Shown: positions 37,312-46,764, counted from the stretch's first letter. The stretch is 64,000 nucleotides of DNA from an uncultured bacterium (GCA_947647735.1 CANSLJ010000006.1:62001-126000); one strand, 5' to 3'. The notes: generated by a model from the letters alone, not told the origin. Made by a program: numbers and translations.

Positions 37312-38181
37312 TTAAGTTTTCAATTGTTGAAGAAATGCACTGGAGGCTCTTGAAAGAATCTGATACTTTTTCCAGACAATGTAAAGTTCGGCTTCTAATG
37401 CAGGAAAAAACGGCTTAAAGCATAAATTGCTGTCCCCGGTGGTGTTGATCAGCCTGTCCAATGCGATCACGTATCCAAAGCCTTTTTTGACAAATTGTGC
37501 TGCGTTATAAATTAAATCATAGGTCGCTACAATATTGAGCTTGGAAATATCTGCTTTCAGCCAATGGAACATTTCTGCATTGATTGAGGCCTGATGGGAT
37601 ACAATTAAAGGCTTATCCCACAGATCTTCCGCACGGATCGTTTCCTTTCCTGCTAATGGACTGTCTTTACGCATCAGGACACCCCATATATCTTTTTGCG
37701 GAAGTTTGAAGTAATCATATCTGCTGAGGTCAGCTTCTCCAACCAACAATCCAAAGTCAATTAAGCCTTTATCCAGTTTTTCCATAACACGTTCGGCGTC
37801 GCCGCTGTAAATGTGGTAATGAATGAGAGGATGTTTTTTCTGTAAATCCTGTGCAGCCTGTGCCAGAAAGGAAATGCTTTCGGTTTCTCCACAGCCGATA
37901 TAAATATCGCCGCCTATATTTTCGCTTGAGGATGTCAGTTCCGCCTTTGTCTTTTCCATTAAATCGATCAATTCCTCCGCTCGCTTACGCAGCAACATTC
38001 CGTCCTCGGTCAGTGTGACTTTTTTACTTCCGCGAATGAATAGCTGTTTCCCTAATTCTTCTTCCAAATCTTTTATTTGTCTGGAAAGCGGCGGCTGTGT
38101 CATACGCAGAGTTTCCGCTGCCTTTGTTATGCTTTCCTCCCTTGCAACCGCAAGAAAATACTGTAATACTCGAATATCCAA
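37312..38181 (-). CDS. LysR-family transcriptional regulator
   Basis: 289 residues. N-terminal winged helix (MDIRVLQYFLAVAREESITK, with AAETLRMTQPPLSRQIKDLE) and a C-terminal effector domain (about 90-289). Divergent from the aldo/keto reductase operon, which it probably controls. Two ATAC-N6/7-GTAT palindromes in the shared gap are the likely binding sites. Confidence 0.9.
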   Translation of the reverse strand: MDIRVLQYFLAVAREESITKAAETLRMTQPPLSRQIKDLEEELGKQLFIRGSKKVTLTEDGMLLRKRAEELIDLMEKTKAELTSSSENIGGDIYIGCGETESISFLAQAAQDLQKKHPLIHYHIYSGDAERVMEKLDKGLIDFGLLVGEADLSRYDYFKLPQKDIWGVLMRKDSPLAGKETIRAEDLWDKPLIVSHQASINAEMFHWLKADISKLNIVATYDLIYNAAQFVKKGFGYVIALDRLINTTGDSNLCFKPFFPALEAELYIVWKKYQILSRASSAFLQQLKT

Positions 38182-38232
38182 GTGAAAAACCTCCCTGAGA
38201 TCGTCTTTGTCGTAATGCTAACAGAAAATGCT

Positions 38233-38264
38233 ATACCTTTCAAGTATGAAATACTATTCTGTAT
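38233..38264. promoter_or_regulatory. Probable LysR operator pair
   Basis: ATAC-N7-GTAT (38233-38247, fitting the T-N11-A LysR rule) and ATAC-N6-GTAT (38251-38264) lie side by side in the divergent region between the LysR gene and the reductase cluster. Confidence 0.55.
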
Positions 38265-38359
38265 ATGTATTTGATATTTGACGTAAAGACCATTATGATA
38301 ACAGCAGGATAGGAATGATTGTAATTAATGTGGAAATTGAAGACAGGAGGTTTGAAAAT

Positions 38360-39304
38360 ATGAGTAAAACACTACCGAAAATAGCATTAGGAGCCTGGTC
38401 CTGGGGCGCAGGAGCAGCCGGAGGGGATCAGGTATTTGGAAATCATCTGTTTGAAGCAGATTTGAAACCAGTGTTTGAGAAGGCAATGGAGTGTGGACTG
38501 AACCTGTGGGATACGGCGGCGGTTTACGGCGAGGGAACTTCTGAACGTATTCTGGGCAGTTTTGTAAAAGATGTGAACAGGGAAAGCATTATCCTTTCCA
38601 CAAAATTTACTCCGCAGATAGCCAGCGACTTGCTGAGTGCCATGCAGGAAATGATTGACGGCAGTAAAAAGCGGCTGCATACCGATGTAATTGATGTTTA
38701 CTGGATACACAATCCGATGGATGTTGAAAAATGGACACCAGATTTAATCCCGTTGGTAAAAAGCGGACAGATTAAGACAATCGGCGTTTCCAATCATAAT
38801 CTCGCAGAAATAAAATGGGCAAATGAAATTCTTGCGGCGGAGGGTTTGAAAGTTTCTGCGGTGCAGAACCATTATAGTCTGTTACACCGTTCTTCGGAGC
38901 GTGCGGGTATTCTTGATTATTGTAAGGAAAGCGACATTACGTTCTATTCTTACATGGTGTTGGAACAGGGGGCGCTTACCGGACGTTACAGTGAGGAAAA
39001 TCCATTTCCGGAGGGAACCGGGAGGGGAGAGGCTTATAATCCACATCTGAAGGGGCTGACGGCATTGATTGATGAGTTGAAAACGATAGGGAGGCGTTTT
39101 GATGCCACTCCTGCGCAGATTGCAACGGCATGGGCAATTGCAAAAGGCACACTCCCGATTATCGGAGTAACCAAAGTACATCAGGTTGAGGAGGCAGCAA
39201 AGGCAGCAAAAATTGAATTGACTGCTGATGAAATAAGCCGTCTGGAAATGCTTGGCGATGAAACAGGTGTCCATACACTGCGGGAGTGGGAAAAGGAGAT
39301 GTAG
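38360..39304 (+). CDS. Aldo/keto reductase
   Basis: 314 residues. Catalytic residues appear in LWDTAAVYGEG, LSTKFT and DVYWIHNPMD. NAD(P)-binding C-terminal features include GVTKVHQVEEAAKA. First gene of a four-gene run (reductase, acetyltransferase, lipoprotein reductase, flavoprotein) with gaps or overlaps of 3, -17 and 34 nt. The open frame begins at 38315, but AGGAGG sits 9 nt before the ATG at 38360. Substrate unknown. Confidence 0.88.
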   Translation: MSKTLPKIALGAWSWGAGAAGGDQVFGNHLFEADLKPVFEKAMECGLNLWDTAAVYGEGTSERILGSFVKDVNRESIILSTKFTPQIASDLLSAMQEMIDGSKKRLHTDVIDVYWIHNPMDVEKWTPDLIPLVKSGQIKTIGVSNHNLAEIKWANEILAAEGLKVSAVQNHYSLLHRSSERAGILDYCKESDITFYSYMVLEQGALTGRYSEENPFPEGTGRGEAYNPHLKGLTALIDELKTIGRRFDATPAQIATAWAIAKGTLPIIGVTKVHQVEEAAKAAKIELTADEISRLEMLGDETGVHTLREWEKEM

Positions 39305-39307
39305 ATT

Positions 39308-39925
39308 ATGACAGTAAAAGAAGTGATAGACGGATTTCAGGAAGGAGCAGAAGAAAATGCTGAACGTGATGCGTATGCAAATGAACTTTTTCAGGAAGCT
39401 GTACGTATTGGAATGGAGCTTAATACGAAGTATCATACGCCGGAGGAAACTCGGGAGATCATGGGCAGACTGATCGGGAAAAAGGTAGACCGTTCTTTTC
39501 GGATGTTTCCCCCGTTTTATACGGATTTTGGAAAAAATATCACAATTGGGAAAGATGTCTTTATCAATTCAGGATGCCACTTTCAGGATCAGGGCGGAAT
39601 TGAAATTGGGGACGGTGCATTGATCGGTCATAATGTCGTGCTGGCAACGATCAATCATGATCTGAATCCAGAGGAAAATCGGAAAAACCATTATGCACCG
39701 ATCAAAATTGGCGCCCATGTATGGGTTGGTTCTAACGCAGCCATACTGCCGGGGGTGACGATTGGCGATTATGCGGTGGTTGCGGCGGGAGCCGTAGTGA
39801 CACGGGATGTTCCTGCCATGACGGTAGTGGGAGGTGTTCCTGCGAAAGTACTGAAAGTGATTAAGGAATTGCCCGGGGCAATTCCAGCGGAAGAAAAGGA
39901 GGAGCGATATGAAGCGGCTGTATAA
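39308..39925 (+). CDS. Hexapeptide-repeat sugar O-acetyltransferase (Maa/LacA-like)
   Basis: 205 residues. Left-handed beta-helix acetyltransferase resembling maltose or galactoside O-acetyltransferases: FGKNITIGKDVFINSG, the active-site histidine in ATINHDLNP and the C-terminal VVGGVPAKVLKVI. It starts 3 nt after the aldo/keto reductase and overlaps the next gene by 17 nt. The role within a redox cluster is unclear. Confidence 0.85.
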   Translation: MTVKEVIDGFQEGAEENAERDAYANELFQEAVRIGMELNTKYHTPEETREIMGRLIGKKVDRSFRMFPPFYTDFGKNITIGKDVFINSGCHFQDQGGIEIGDGALIGHNVVLATINHDLNPEENRKNHYAPIKIGAHVWVGSNAAILPGVTIGDYAVVAAGAVVTRDVPAMTVVGGVPAKVLKVIKELPGAIPAEEKEERYEAAV

Positions 39926-40919
39926 TCTTATATTGGTTTGTCTGCTTATCATTACGTTATCAGCCTGCGGAAAGCAGACGAGAACAGATTACCTTGCGGA
40001 TAAAGTGTCGGAACAGCATATTCAGACAGAAAGTGCAGAAGTAACAGAGCAGGCAGAACAGGAACAGCAGCCACAGGGAGGTGACAACACAATGATGGGA
40101 GCTATTTCCTTTAACTTTGAAACAAAGTCGGTTTTATTGAACAGTGGATATGAAATGCCCATATACGGGATCGGCACATACAGTCTGACCGGGGATACCT
40201 GCGTGGAATCCGTTACGGCGGCATTAAGCAGCGGAGTCCGTCTGATTGATACTGCCTATATGTACCATAATGAGGAAAGTGTGGGGGAGGCTGTTAGAAA
40301 TTCCGGCGTACCGAGGGAGGAAATCTTTGTCATCACAAAGCTGTACCCCAGTCAATTTACCGATCCGGAAACTGCGATCGAGGAGGCACTTGAAAAATTG
40401 GATATAGAATACATTGACATGATGCTGCTCCACCACCCCGGAAGCGGTGATGTGGAAGCTTATCTTGCAATGGAGAAGGCGGTGGAAGACGGTAAAATCC
40501 GTTCACTTGGTTTATCTAACTGGTATGTGGAAGAACTGGAGGAATTTTTACCACAGATAAACATTACTCCCGCTCTGGTTCAGAATGAAATACACCCATA
40601 TTATCAGGAAAATGATGTGATCCCATACATTCAAAGTCTTGGGATCGTGGTGCAGGGGTGGTATCCGCTTGGCGGCAGGGGGTATACGGCACAATTGCTT
40701 GGAAATGAAGTTATTTCGGAAATTGCACAGGCACATGGAAAATCATCGGCACAGGTTATTCTTCGGTGGAATCTGCAAAAGGGTGTCGTAGTCATTCCCG
40801 GTTCCAGCAATCCCGATCATATTCAGGAAAACACGGAATTGTTTGATTTTGAATTGACGGAAGAGGAAATGGAGCGTATCAATGCCCTTGACAGGAATGA
40901 AAAACATGATTGGTATTAA
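39909..40919 (+). CDS. Aldo/keto reductase with predicted lipoprotein signal peptide
   Basis: 336 residues. Residues 1-20 form a lipoprotein signal (ILVCLLIITLSACGK, Cys20), followed by a polar Gln/Glu-rich linker to about residue 57, then a full aldo/keto reductase domain. Catalytic residues lie in LIDTAYMYHNEES, VITKLYP and MLLHHPGSGD. Such enzymes are normally cytosolic because they need NADPH, so an exported form is unusual. A second in-frame start at MMGAISFNFE (40091) could make a cytosolic form; a GGAGG-like AGGGAGG sits about 10 nt before it. Confidence 0.82.
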   Translation: MKRLYNLILVCLLIITLSACGKQTRTDYLADKVSEQHIQTESAEVTEQAEQEQQPQGGDNTMMGAISFNFETKSVLLNSGYEMPIYGIGTYSLTGDTCVESVTAALSSGVRLIDTAYMYHNEESVGEAVRNSGVPREEIFVITKLYPSQFTDPETAIEEALEKLDIEYIDMMLLHHPGSGDVEAYLAMEKAVEDGKIRSLGLSNWYVEELEEFLPQINITPALVQNEIHPYYQENDVIPYIQSLGIVVQGWYPLGGRGYTAQLLGNEVISEIAQAHGKSSAQVILRWNLQKGVVVIPGSSNPDHIQENTELFDFELTEEEMERINALDRNEKHDWY

Positions 40920-40953
40920 GAAGGTTCTGGTATTTATAAAGTGGAGGTAGAAT

Positions 40954-41553
40954 ATGAAAGTTTTAGCGATTAACGGAAGCGCAAGAAAGGACGGAAATAC
41001 AGCAATCCTTATCAATACAGTATTTAAGGAGCTGCACAAGGCAGGAATTGAAACGGAAATGGTACAGCTTTCCGGCAAAATTATCGAACCGTGTAAGGCT
41101 TGCTGGGCTTGTGGTGGAAGAAAAAACTGTGTGCATAAAAAAGATATGTTTCAGGAAATTTTTGAAAAGATGGTACAGGCAGACGGGATTATTCTTGGCT
41201 CACCGGTTTATACGGCAAATGTTTCTGCAAATATGCAGGCATTCTTGGAACGGGCATCAGTGGTAGCAGATATGAATAAAAGTGATAAACTGCTTAGGTA
41301 CAAAGTTGGGGTGGCTGTCACGGCGGCACGAAGGGGCGGCGCGCTTACCACGCTTGATGCAATGAATCATTTTTTTATGCTGCAAAATATGTTTGTAGTG
41401 GGTTCCTCTTATTGGGCAATGGCGTATGGGCAAATGCCAGAAGATGTCCGGAAAGACGAAGAAGGACTTGATACAATGAAAAATCTTGGTCAGAATATGG
41501 CATATTTACTGAAAGCACTGAAAGAAAGGCGGGAGAAATTGGGATTGAGTTAA
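40954..41553 (+). CDS. Iron-sulfur flavoprotein / NADPH-dependent FMN reductase family
   Basis: 199 residues. Flavodoxin-like fold with FMN-binding LAINGSARKDGNTAIL at the N-terminus. Cysteines C47, C50, C53 and C59 form CX2CX2CX5C, the spacing of the [4Fe-4S] site in iron-sulfur flavoproteins of anaerobes. GSPVYTANVSANMQAFLER is also typical. Likely handles electrons for detoxification of oxidants in this cluster. GGAGG precedes the ATG. Confidence 0.86.
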   Translation: MKVLAINGSARKDGNTAILINTVFKELHKAGIETEMVQLSGKIIEPCKACWACGGRKNCVHKKDMFQEIFEKMVQADGIILGSPVYTANVSANMQAFLERASVVADMNKSDKLLRYKVGVAVTAARRGGALTTLDAMNHFFMLQNMFVVGSSYWAMAYGQMPEDVRKDEEGLDTMKNLGQNMAYLLKALKERREKLGLS

Positions 41554-41575
41554 AGAAAAAAGGATAGCAATAGAT

Positions 41576-42301
41576 TTATTTTTTGGCAATATATTCTAAA
41601 AATCTCTCCATATCGTAACTCATCACCAGCCAGTCGGGAAAATCGAGCACTTCCCGGCAGGCGTCAAGCAGCGCTTCAGAACCCTTCACTTTCCCCACAT
41701 TTTCCGGACCGTGGCTGTCGCTGGAGAGCAGTACGGGCACCTCGTAACGCATACACTGAACAAGCATCTGAATATTATTCTCGATCGTATTGCCCCGATA
41801 GCCGCCAGGCATAATGGAGGCGTTATTAATCTCCATCATCACATGATGCGCAGCGGCAGCTTCCGCCAGCGCTTTATAATCCACAGGGAACTTTACATCA
41901 TCGCAGTGTCCTACGATGCGCACCATGGGCTGATCCATGGCGCCGATATAGGCATTGGTATTTTCCAGCATATTGCCGGGTTTTATATTTTTCGAGTGCA
42001 TACTGATCACAGCATAGTCCATACCGCTTAAAATACCCTGCTCCAGATCGACTCTGCCGGAATAATCAAGAATATTCAGTTCCACACCATAAAGCATCCT
42101 GATCCCGCAGCGCATCTTCGGCGCCATCTGCAGATTTTTAAAATAAGAAGGCGTTCCTGCACAAAGCGTGGCGGGACCATGATCTGAGATCCCGAGCAGG
42201 GAAAGCCCCTGCCTTTTTGCCGCCTTCGCCATATCCGCGATCGTACAGGCGGTTCCATGGCCGCTGGAGATCGAGTGCGTATGTACATCGAGTTTGATCA
42301 T
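41576..42301 (-). CDS. PHP-domain phosphoesterase (YcdX-like)
   Basis: 241 residues. Metal-dependent PHP phosphatase fold with the N-terminal DVHTHSISSGHG histidines, ISDHGPA, ISMHSKN and the C-terminal SSDSHGPENVG. Substrate unknown. Start at 42301 because the protein family begins here; the preceding SD is weak (GGGGAAA). The upstream 33 residues of open frame are hydrophobic junk read from A/T-rich regulatory DNA. Divergent from the microcompartment operon. Confidence 0.84.
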   Translation of the reverse strand: MIKLDVHTHSISSGHGTACTIADMAKAAKRQGLSLLGISDHGPATLCAGTPSYFKNLQMAPKMRCGIRMLYGVELNILDYSGRVDLEQGILSGMDYAVISMHSKNIKPGNMLENTNAYIGAMDQPMVRIVGHCDDVKFPVDYKALAEAAAAHHVMMEINNASIMPGGYRGNTIENNIQMLVQCMRYEVPVLLSSDSHGPENVGKVKGSEALLDACREVLDFPDWLVMSYDMERFLEYIAKK

Positions 42302-42360
42302 AATAATTTCCCCTATGATATCAGTATGCGCCCGAACCTGTGGTTTGTCAATGAAAAAAA

Positions 42361-42451
42361 CAAAAAACCACAAAAAATAATATAAAAACCAAAAAAACAT
42401 TCAAAAAAAGGTGATGATTTTGTTGACTTCATATAGCATGGAGCGTATAAT
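42361..42451 (+). promoter_or_regulatory. Promoter and A-tract operator upstream of the glycyl radical dehydratase
   Basis: TTGACT (42423-42428), 17 bp, TATAAT (42446-42451) is a near-consensus promoter. Upstream, A-tract units AAAACCAC (42364), AAAACCA (42385) and AAAACAT (42394) fall at roughly helical spacing. The second microcompartment promoter at 46753-46810 has a similar set of AAAACA units, which suggests a shared repressor, most likely the DeoR protein at 55561. Confidence 0.62.
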
Positions 42452-42521
42452 GAGAACAAGCATGAGGTTTTATACTTAAATTTGTTTTTTATAAAAATAC
42501 AGGAGAAGGAGGAAGCAAAAA

Positions 42522-45044
42522 ATGAAGTATTATTCGAAGGCAATTCCGAAGAGCGAGAGAATTACCAGATTAGTGGAACATCTTTACGCTAAAATGCCGG
42601 AAATTGAAGCTTCGAGAGCTGTTCTGATCACAGAGTCTTATCAGCAGACGGAAAATGAACCGATGATCATCAGGCGTGCCAAAGCGTTTGAGCATATTCT
42701 GGACAATATCCCGATCATCATCCGGGATGAAGAGCTGATCGTAGGTTCCACAACGATCGCGCCCAGAGGCTGCCAGACCTACCCGGAATTTTCATGGGAA
42801 TGGCTGGAAGCGGAATTTGAAACGGTGGAGACAAGGGCGGCGGATCCGTTTTATATTTCCGATGAAACGAAGAAAAAGCTGCATGAGGCGAACCAGTATT
42901 GGAAGGGGAAAACGACCAGTGAACTTGCGACTGCCTACATGGCGCCGGAAACTTTGACGGCGATGGAGCACAATGTGTTTACGCCAGGCAACTATTTCTA
43001 TAACGGCGTGGGGCATATCACCGTGAAATATGAACAGGTGCTGGCGATCGGTTTTGAGGGTATCATCAGGATCGCAGAGGAACACCTTGCGAACTGTAAG
43101 GTGGGTGACGGCGATTATGCGAAACGTTCCCGTTTTCTGCAGGCGGTGATCATAAGCTGTAAGGCAGTGATCCGGTACGCGGAGCGCTATGCGCGCCTGG
43201 CTGCCGAGATGGCGGACAGATGCGGCGATCCGGCGAGAAAGGCGGAACTTTTAAAGATTTCCGCAAACTGTGCGAGAGTACCGGCAAAGGGAGCGGAGAA
43301 TTTCCACGAGGCATGTCAGAGCTTCTGGTTTGTACAGCAGCTTTTGCAGCTGGAGTCCAGCGGGCATTCCATCTCGCCGGGACGGTTTGACCAGTATATG
43401 TATCCTTATTTTAAGAAGGACCTGGACAAGGGTGCGATCACAAGAGAATTTGCGCAGGAACTGATGGACTGCATCTGGGTTAAATTAAATGACCTGAACA
43501 AGTGCCGTGATGCGGCAAGCGCGGAGGGCTTTGCAGGCTACAGCCTGTTCCAGAACCTGATCGTAGGCGGACAGGATGAAAACGGTATGGACGTGACGAA
43601 CGATCTGTCCTTTATGTGCATCACCTGTTCCATGCATGTCTTTTTACCGCAGCCGTCCTTATCCATCAGAGTGTGGAACGGTTCTCCCCAGGATCTGCTG
43701 ATCCATGCGGCGGAACTGACCAGAACGGGTATCGGCCTGCCGGCTTATTATAATGATGAAGTGGTCATTCCGGCGCTGATGAGCAGGGGACTGACTCTGG
43801 AGGATGCAAGAACCTACAATATCATCGGCTGTGTGGAACCGCAGAAGGCGGGAAAGACGGAAGGCTGGCATGATGCCGCATTCTTCAACATGTGCCGTCC
43901 GCTGGAATTTGTATTTACCAACGGTTATGACAAAGGCGAACTGGCAAGCATTCAGACAGGGGACGTAGAGAGCTTTCAGACATTTGATGAATTCTATGAT
44001 GCATATAAGAAACAGATGGAATATCAGATTTCCCTGCTGGTCAATGCGGATAACGCGATAGATCAGGCGCATATGGAGAGATGTCCGCTGCCCTTTGAAT
44101 CCTGTATGGTGGATGACTGTATGGCAAGGGGAATGGCGCTGCAGGAAGGCGGAGCGATCTATAACTTCACGGGCCCGCAGGGCTTTGGTATCGCCAATGT
44201 GGCGGATTCCCTGTATGCGATAAAGAAACTGGTGTTTGATGAGCACAAGGCGACGCTGGGCGATTTCAAGCGGGCGCTGGCGCTGAACTACGGCAAGGGC
44301 TTTGATGAGATCACCATAGCGGAGATGACGGCTCAGATCGTAAAAGAATTGAAACAGGCGGGAAGGGACGTTTCCGATGAGGATATCGCGACCATTGCGA
44401 AGACCATCATGGATACAAAGCTTTCCGATGCAGATCAGGCGATGTGCGACAACCTGTATGATATGATCGACGCGCTGCCCAAGTTCGGCAATGACATCGA
44501 GGATGTGGATGCGCTGGCAAGGGATGCGGCTTATACATATACAAGGCCGGTGGAGAAATATAAAAATCCCAGAGGCGGCATATTCCAGGCAGGTGTATAT
44601 CCGGTATCCGCCAATGTACCTTTGGGCGGGCAGACCGGCGCTACGCCGGATGGACGTCTGGCACACAGACCGGTGGCGGACGGGGTTTCCCCTTCCTCCG
44701 GCAAGGATGTGCACGGGCCTACGGCGGCGGCAAACTCTGTGGCGAAGCTGGATCACGGAATCGCCAGCAACGGTACGCTTTTTAACCAGAAATTCCATCC
44801 TTCCGCATTAAGCGGCGAGGAAGGGCTGAACAACTTTGTGAGCCTGATCCGCTCCTACTTTGACCAGAAGGGTATGCATATGCAGTTTAACGTGGTGTCC
44901 AGAGAGACGCTGCTGGACGCGCAGCAGCATCCCGAGAATTATAAACATCTGGTAGTCAGGGTGGCAGGTTACAGCGCACTGTTTACAACACTGTCAAGAT
45001 CTCTGCAGGATGATATTATCGCCAGAACGGAGCAGGGATTCTAA
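42522..45044 (+). CDS. Glycyl radical 1,2-propanediol dehydratase (B12-independent)
   Basis: 840 residues. Removes water from 1,2-propanediol to give propionaldehyde. The active-site cysteine is C437 in IIGCVEPQ, with E439 as likely base, and the radical glycine is G816 in RVAGYSALF. GCVEPQ is the diol/glycerol dehydratase form. It heads the microcompartment operon with its activase 37 bp downstream. No separate N-terminal encapsulation extension is visible, so how it enters the shell is open. Glycerol as substrate is an alternative, but the rhamnose genes nearby favour propanediol. Confidence 0.9.
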   Translation: MKYYSKAIPKSERITRLVEHLYAKMPEIEASRAVLITESYQQTENEPMIIRRAKAFEHILDNIPIIIRDEELIVGSTTIAPRGCQTYPEFSWEWLEAEFETVETRAADPFYISDETKKKLHEANQYWKGKTTSELATAYMAPETLTAMEHNVFTPGNYFYNGVGHITVKYEQVLAIGFEGIIRIAEEHLANCKVGDGDYAKRSRFLQAVIISCKAVIRYAERYARLAAEMADRCGDPARKAELLKISANCARVPAKGAENFHEACQSFWFVQQLLQLESSGHSISPGRFDQYMYPYFKKDLDKGAITREFAQELMDCIWVKLNDLNKCRDAASAEGFAGYSLFQNLIVGGQDENGMDVTNDLSFMCITCSMHVFLPQPSLSIRVWNGSPQDLLIHAAELTRTGIGLPAYYNDEVVIPALMSRGLTLEDARTYNIIGCVEPQKAGKTEGWHDAAFFNMCRPLEFVFTNGYDKGELASIQTGDVESFQTFDEFYDAYKKQMEYQISLLVNADNAIDQAHMERCPLPFESCMVDDCMARGMALQEGGAIYNFTGPQGFGIANVADSLYAIKKLVFDEHKATLGDFKRALALNYGKGFDEITIAEMTAQIVKELKQAGRDVSDEDIATIAKTIMDTKLSDADQAMCDNLYDMIDALPKFGNDIEDVDALARDAAYTYTRPVEKYKNPRGGIFQAGVYPVSANVPLGGQTGATPDGRLAHRPVADGVSPSSGKDVHGPTAAANSVAKLDHGIASNGTLFNQKFHPSALSGEEGLNNFVSLIRSYFDQKGMHMQFNVVSRETLLDAQQHPENYKHLVVRVAGYSALFTTLSRSLQDDIIARTEQGF

Positions 45045-45081
45045 GCGGGAGTAAATCAGAACAGATAAACGGAGATGACAT

Positions 45082-45924
45082 ATGGAAAATGCCATAAATA
45101 CCAGGGCCATGCAGGACCCGAACATATATGGCCGGGAATATCTTCAGACAAAAGGAAGGATATTTGATATTCAGCGCTATTCCATTCATGACGGAAAAGG
45201 CATCCGCACCATTGTATTTTTAAAGGGCTGTGTGCTCCGGTGCAAATGGTGCTGCAACCCGGAATCCCAGGAGTACCAGATCCAGACTATGATGGTGCAG
45301 GGAAAGCCGAAGGTGATCGGCAGGGATGTGACGGTGGAAGAGGTGATGGAAACCGTTGTAAAAGACGAACCCTACTATCGGCGTTCCGGCGGCGGGCTTA
45401 CGCTTTCCGGCGGCGAGAGCCTCTGTCAGGCGGAATTCGCCAGAGACCTGCTCCATGCGGCGAAAGCAAGGGGCATGAATACGGCGATGGAGAGCATGGC
45501 GGGACTGCCTTATGAGAAAATCGAAATGCTTCTGCCCTATCTGGATAATTACCTGATGGATATCAAGCATATCGATCCGGAAAAACATAAACAGTTTACC
45601 GGAAGAAGCAATGAGCTGATGCTGGAAAATGCCAGAAAAGTCGCACAGTCCGGCATGACAAAGCTGGACATCCGGGTACCTGTGATACCGACTTTTAACG
45701 ATAAGCCGGAGGAGATCAGGGCGATCGCGCAGTTTGCGGATAAACTGCCCGGGGTGACGAAGATACATCTGCTTCCCTATCACAGGCTGGGACAGGATAA
45801 GTATGACGGACTTGGCAGGAAATATGAAATGGACGGCATACTGCCGCCGGACAATGCGTATATGGAGATGCTGAAACAGGTGGTACAGCAGAATTCTTCA
45901 CTGTATTGTCAGATTGGAGGTTAG
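45082..45924 (+). CDS. Glycyl radical enzyme activase (radical SAM)
   Basis: 280 residues. Radical SAM enzyme that installs the glycyl radical on the dehydratase upstream. CX3CX2C is present as C50, C54 and C57 in KGCVLRCKWCCNP, with YRRSGGGLTLSGGESLCQ as the SAM-binding region. It goes straight from CNPESQ to the barrel without the cysteine-rich ferredoxin insert of about 50 residues found in many glycyl radical activases, so it likely has a single [4Fe-4S] cluster. The stop overlaps the ribosome site of the shell gene. Confidence 0.9.
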   Translation: MENAINTRAMQDPNIYGREYLQTKGRIFDIQRYSIHDGKGIRTIVFLKGCVLRCKWCCNPESQEYQIQTMMVQGKPKVIGRDVTVEEVMETVVKDEPYYRRSGGGLTLSGGESLCQAEFARDLLHAAKARGMNTAMESMAGLPYEKIEMLLPYLDNYLMDIKHIDPEKHKQFTGRSNELMLENARKVAQSGMTKLDIRVPVIPTFNDKPEEIRAIAQFADKLPGVTKIHLLPYHRLGQDKYDGLGRKYEMDGILPPDNAYMEMLKQVVQQNSSLYCQIGG

Positions 45925-45925
45925 T

Positions 45926-46303
45926 GTGGGCTATACAGATAATTTGAGCCAGGAGGCAAAGCAGCGCATTGTGCAGGAGCTGGTGCCCGGCAAGCAGATC
46001 ACACTGGCGCACATCATAGCGAATCCGGACAGGATCTTATATGAAAAACTGGGGCTTGACCCGGCGGTGAACTATGCGAAATCCGCCATCGGCGTGCTGA
46101 CCGTATCGCCGGCGGAGACCGCCATCATCATTGCGGATATCGCGATGAAGGCATCCGGCATCGAACTGGGATTTGTGGACCGCTTCAGCGGCTCCCTCAT
46201 CATCACAGGCACGGTGTCCGAGGTGGAGGCGTCGGTACAGGCTATTCTGGAATATGCGGATGAAACACTGCACTATACGATCTGTGAGATCACAAGGACA
46301 TGA
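45926..46303 (+). CDS. Microcompartment shell protein, EutS/PduU type (permuted BMC-H)
   Basis: 125 residues. A circularly permuted BMC domain: the N-terminal GKQITLAHIIANPDRILYEK strand and the core AIGVLTVSPAETAIIIADIAMKASG match PduU/EutS, which form hexamers with a capped pore. I chose the GTG at 45926 because GGAGG (45916-45920) lies 5 nt upstream; a TTG at 45914 would be in the SD itself. It overlaps the GTPase gene by 4 nt (ATGA). Confidence 0.9.
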   Translation: MGYTDNLSQEAKQRIVQELVPGKQITLAHIIANPDRILYEKLGLDPAVNYAKSAIGVLTVSPAETAIIIADIAMKASGIELGFVDRFSGSLIITGTVSEVEASVQAILEYADETLHYTICEITRT

Positions 46304-46764
46304 AAAAGATCATTTTAATCGGAAGAAGCGAAGCGGGCAAGACCACGCTGACACAGGCGCTGAAAGGTGAAAAGATTCAGTATCATAAAACGCAGTATGT
46401 CAATCATTTTGATGTGATCATTGATACCCCGGGTGAATATGCCCAGACAGCACACCTTGGCAGGGCGCTGGCACTCTATACCTATGAAGCGCAGGTGGTG
46501 GGACTGCTTCTTGCGGCAACCGAACCCTATTCTCTCTATCCGCCCTGTATCACCAGCATGACAAACCGGGATACGGTGGGCATCGTCACAAAGATCAATG
46601 ATGCGAAGGCGAATGTGGAGAGGGCGGATAGGTGGCTTCGGCTGACCGGCTGTAAAAAGATTTTTTATGTGGATTCCAAAACGGGGGAAGGCATTCCGGA
46701 GATTCTGGAGTATCTGGCGGAGGAAGGGGATGTACTTCCCTGGTTGGAATCAAAAACAACATAA
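46300..46764 (+). CDS. PduV/EutP-like small GTPase
   Basis: 154 residues. P-loop GRSEAGKTTLTQALKG at residues about 6-21, G3-like DTPGEY and NKxD-like TKINDAKA. Matches the EutP/PduV family of microcompartment-linked Ras-like GTPases, whose role is thought to be in positioning or assembly. Last gene of the first transcription unit; a separate promoter follows. Confidence 0.88.
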   Translation: MKKIILIGRSEAGKTTLTQALKGEKIQYHKTQYVNHFDVIIDTPGEYAQTAHLGRALALYTYEAQVVGLLLAATEPYSLYPPCITSMTNRDTVGIVTKINDAKANVERADRWLRLTGCKKIFYVDSKTGEGIPEILEYLAEEGDVLPWLESKTT

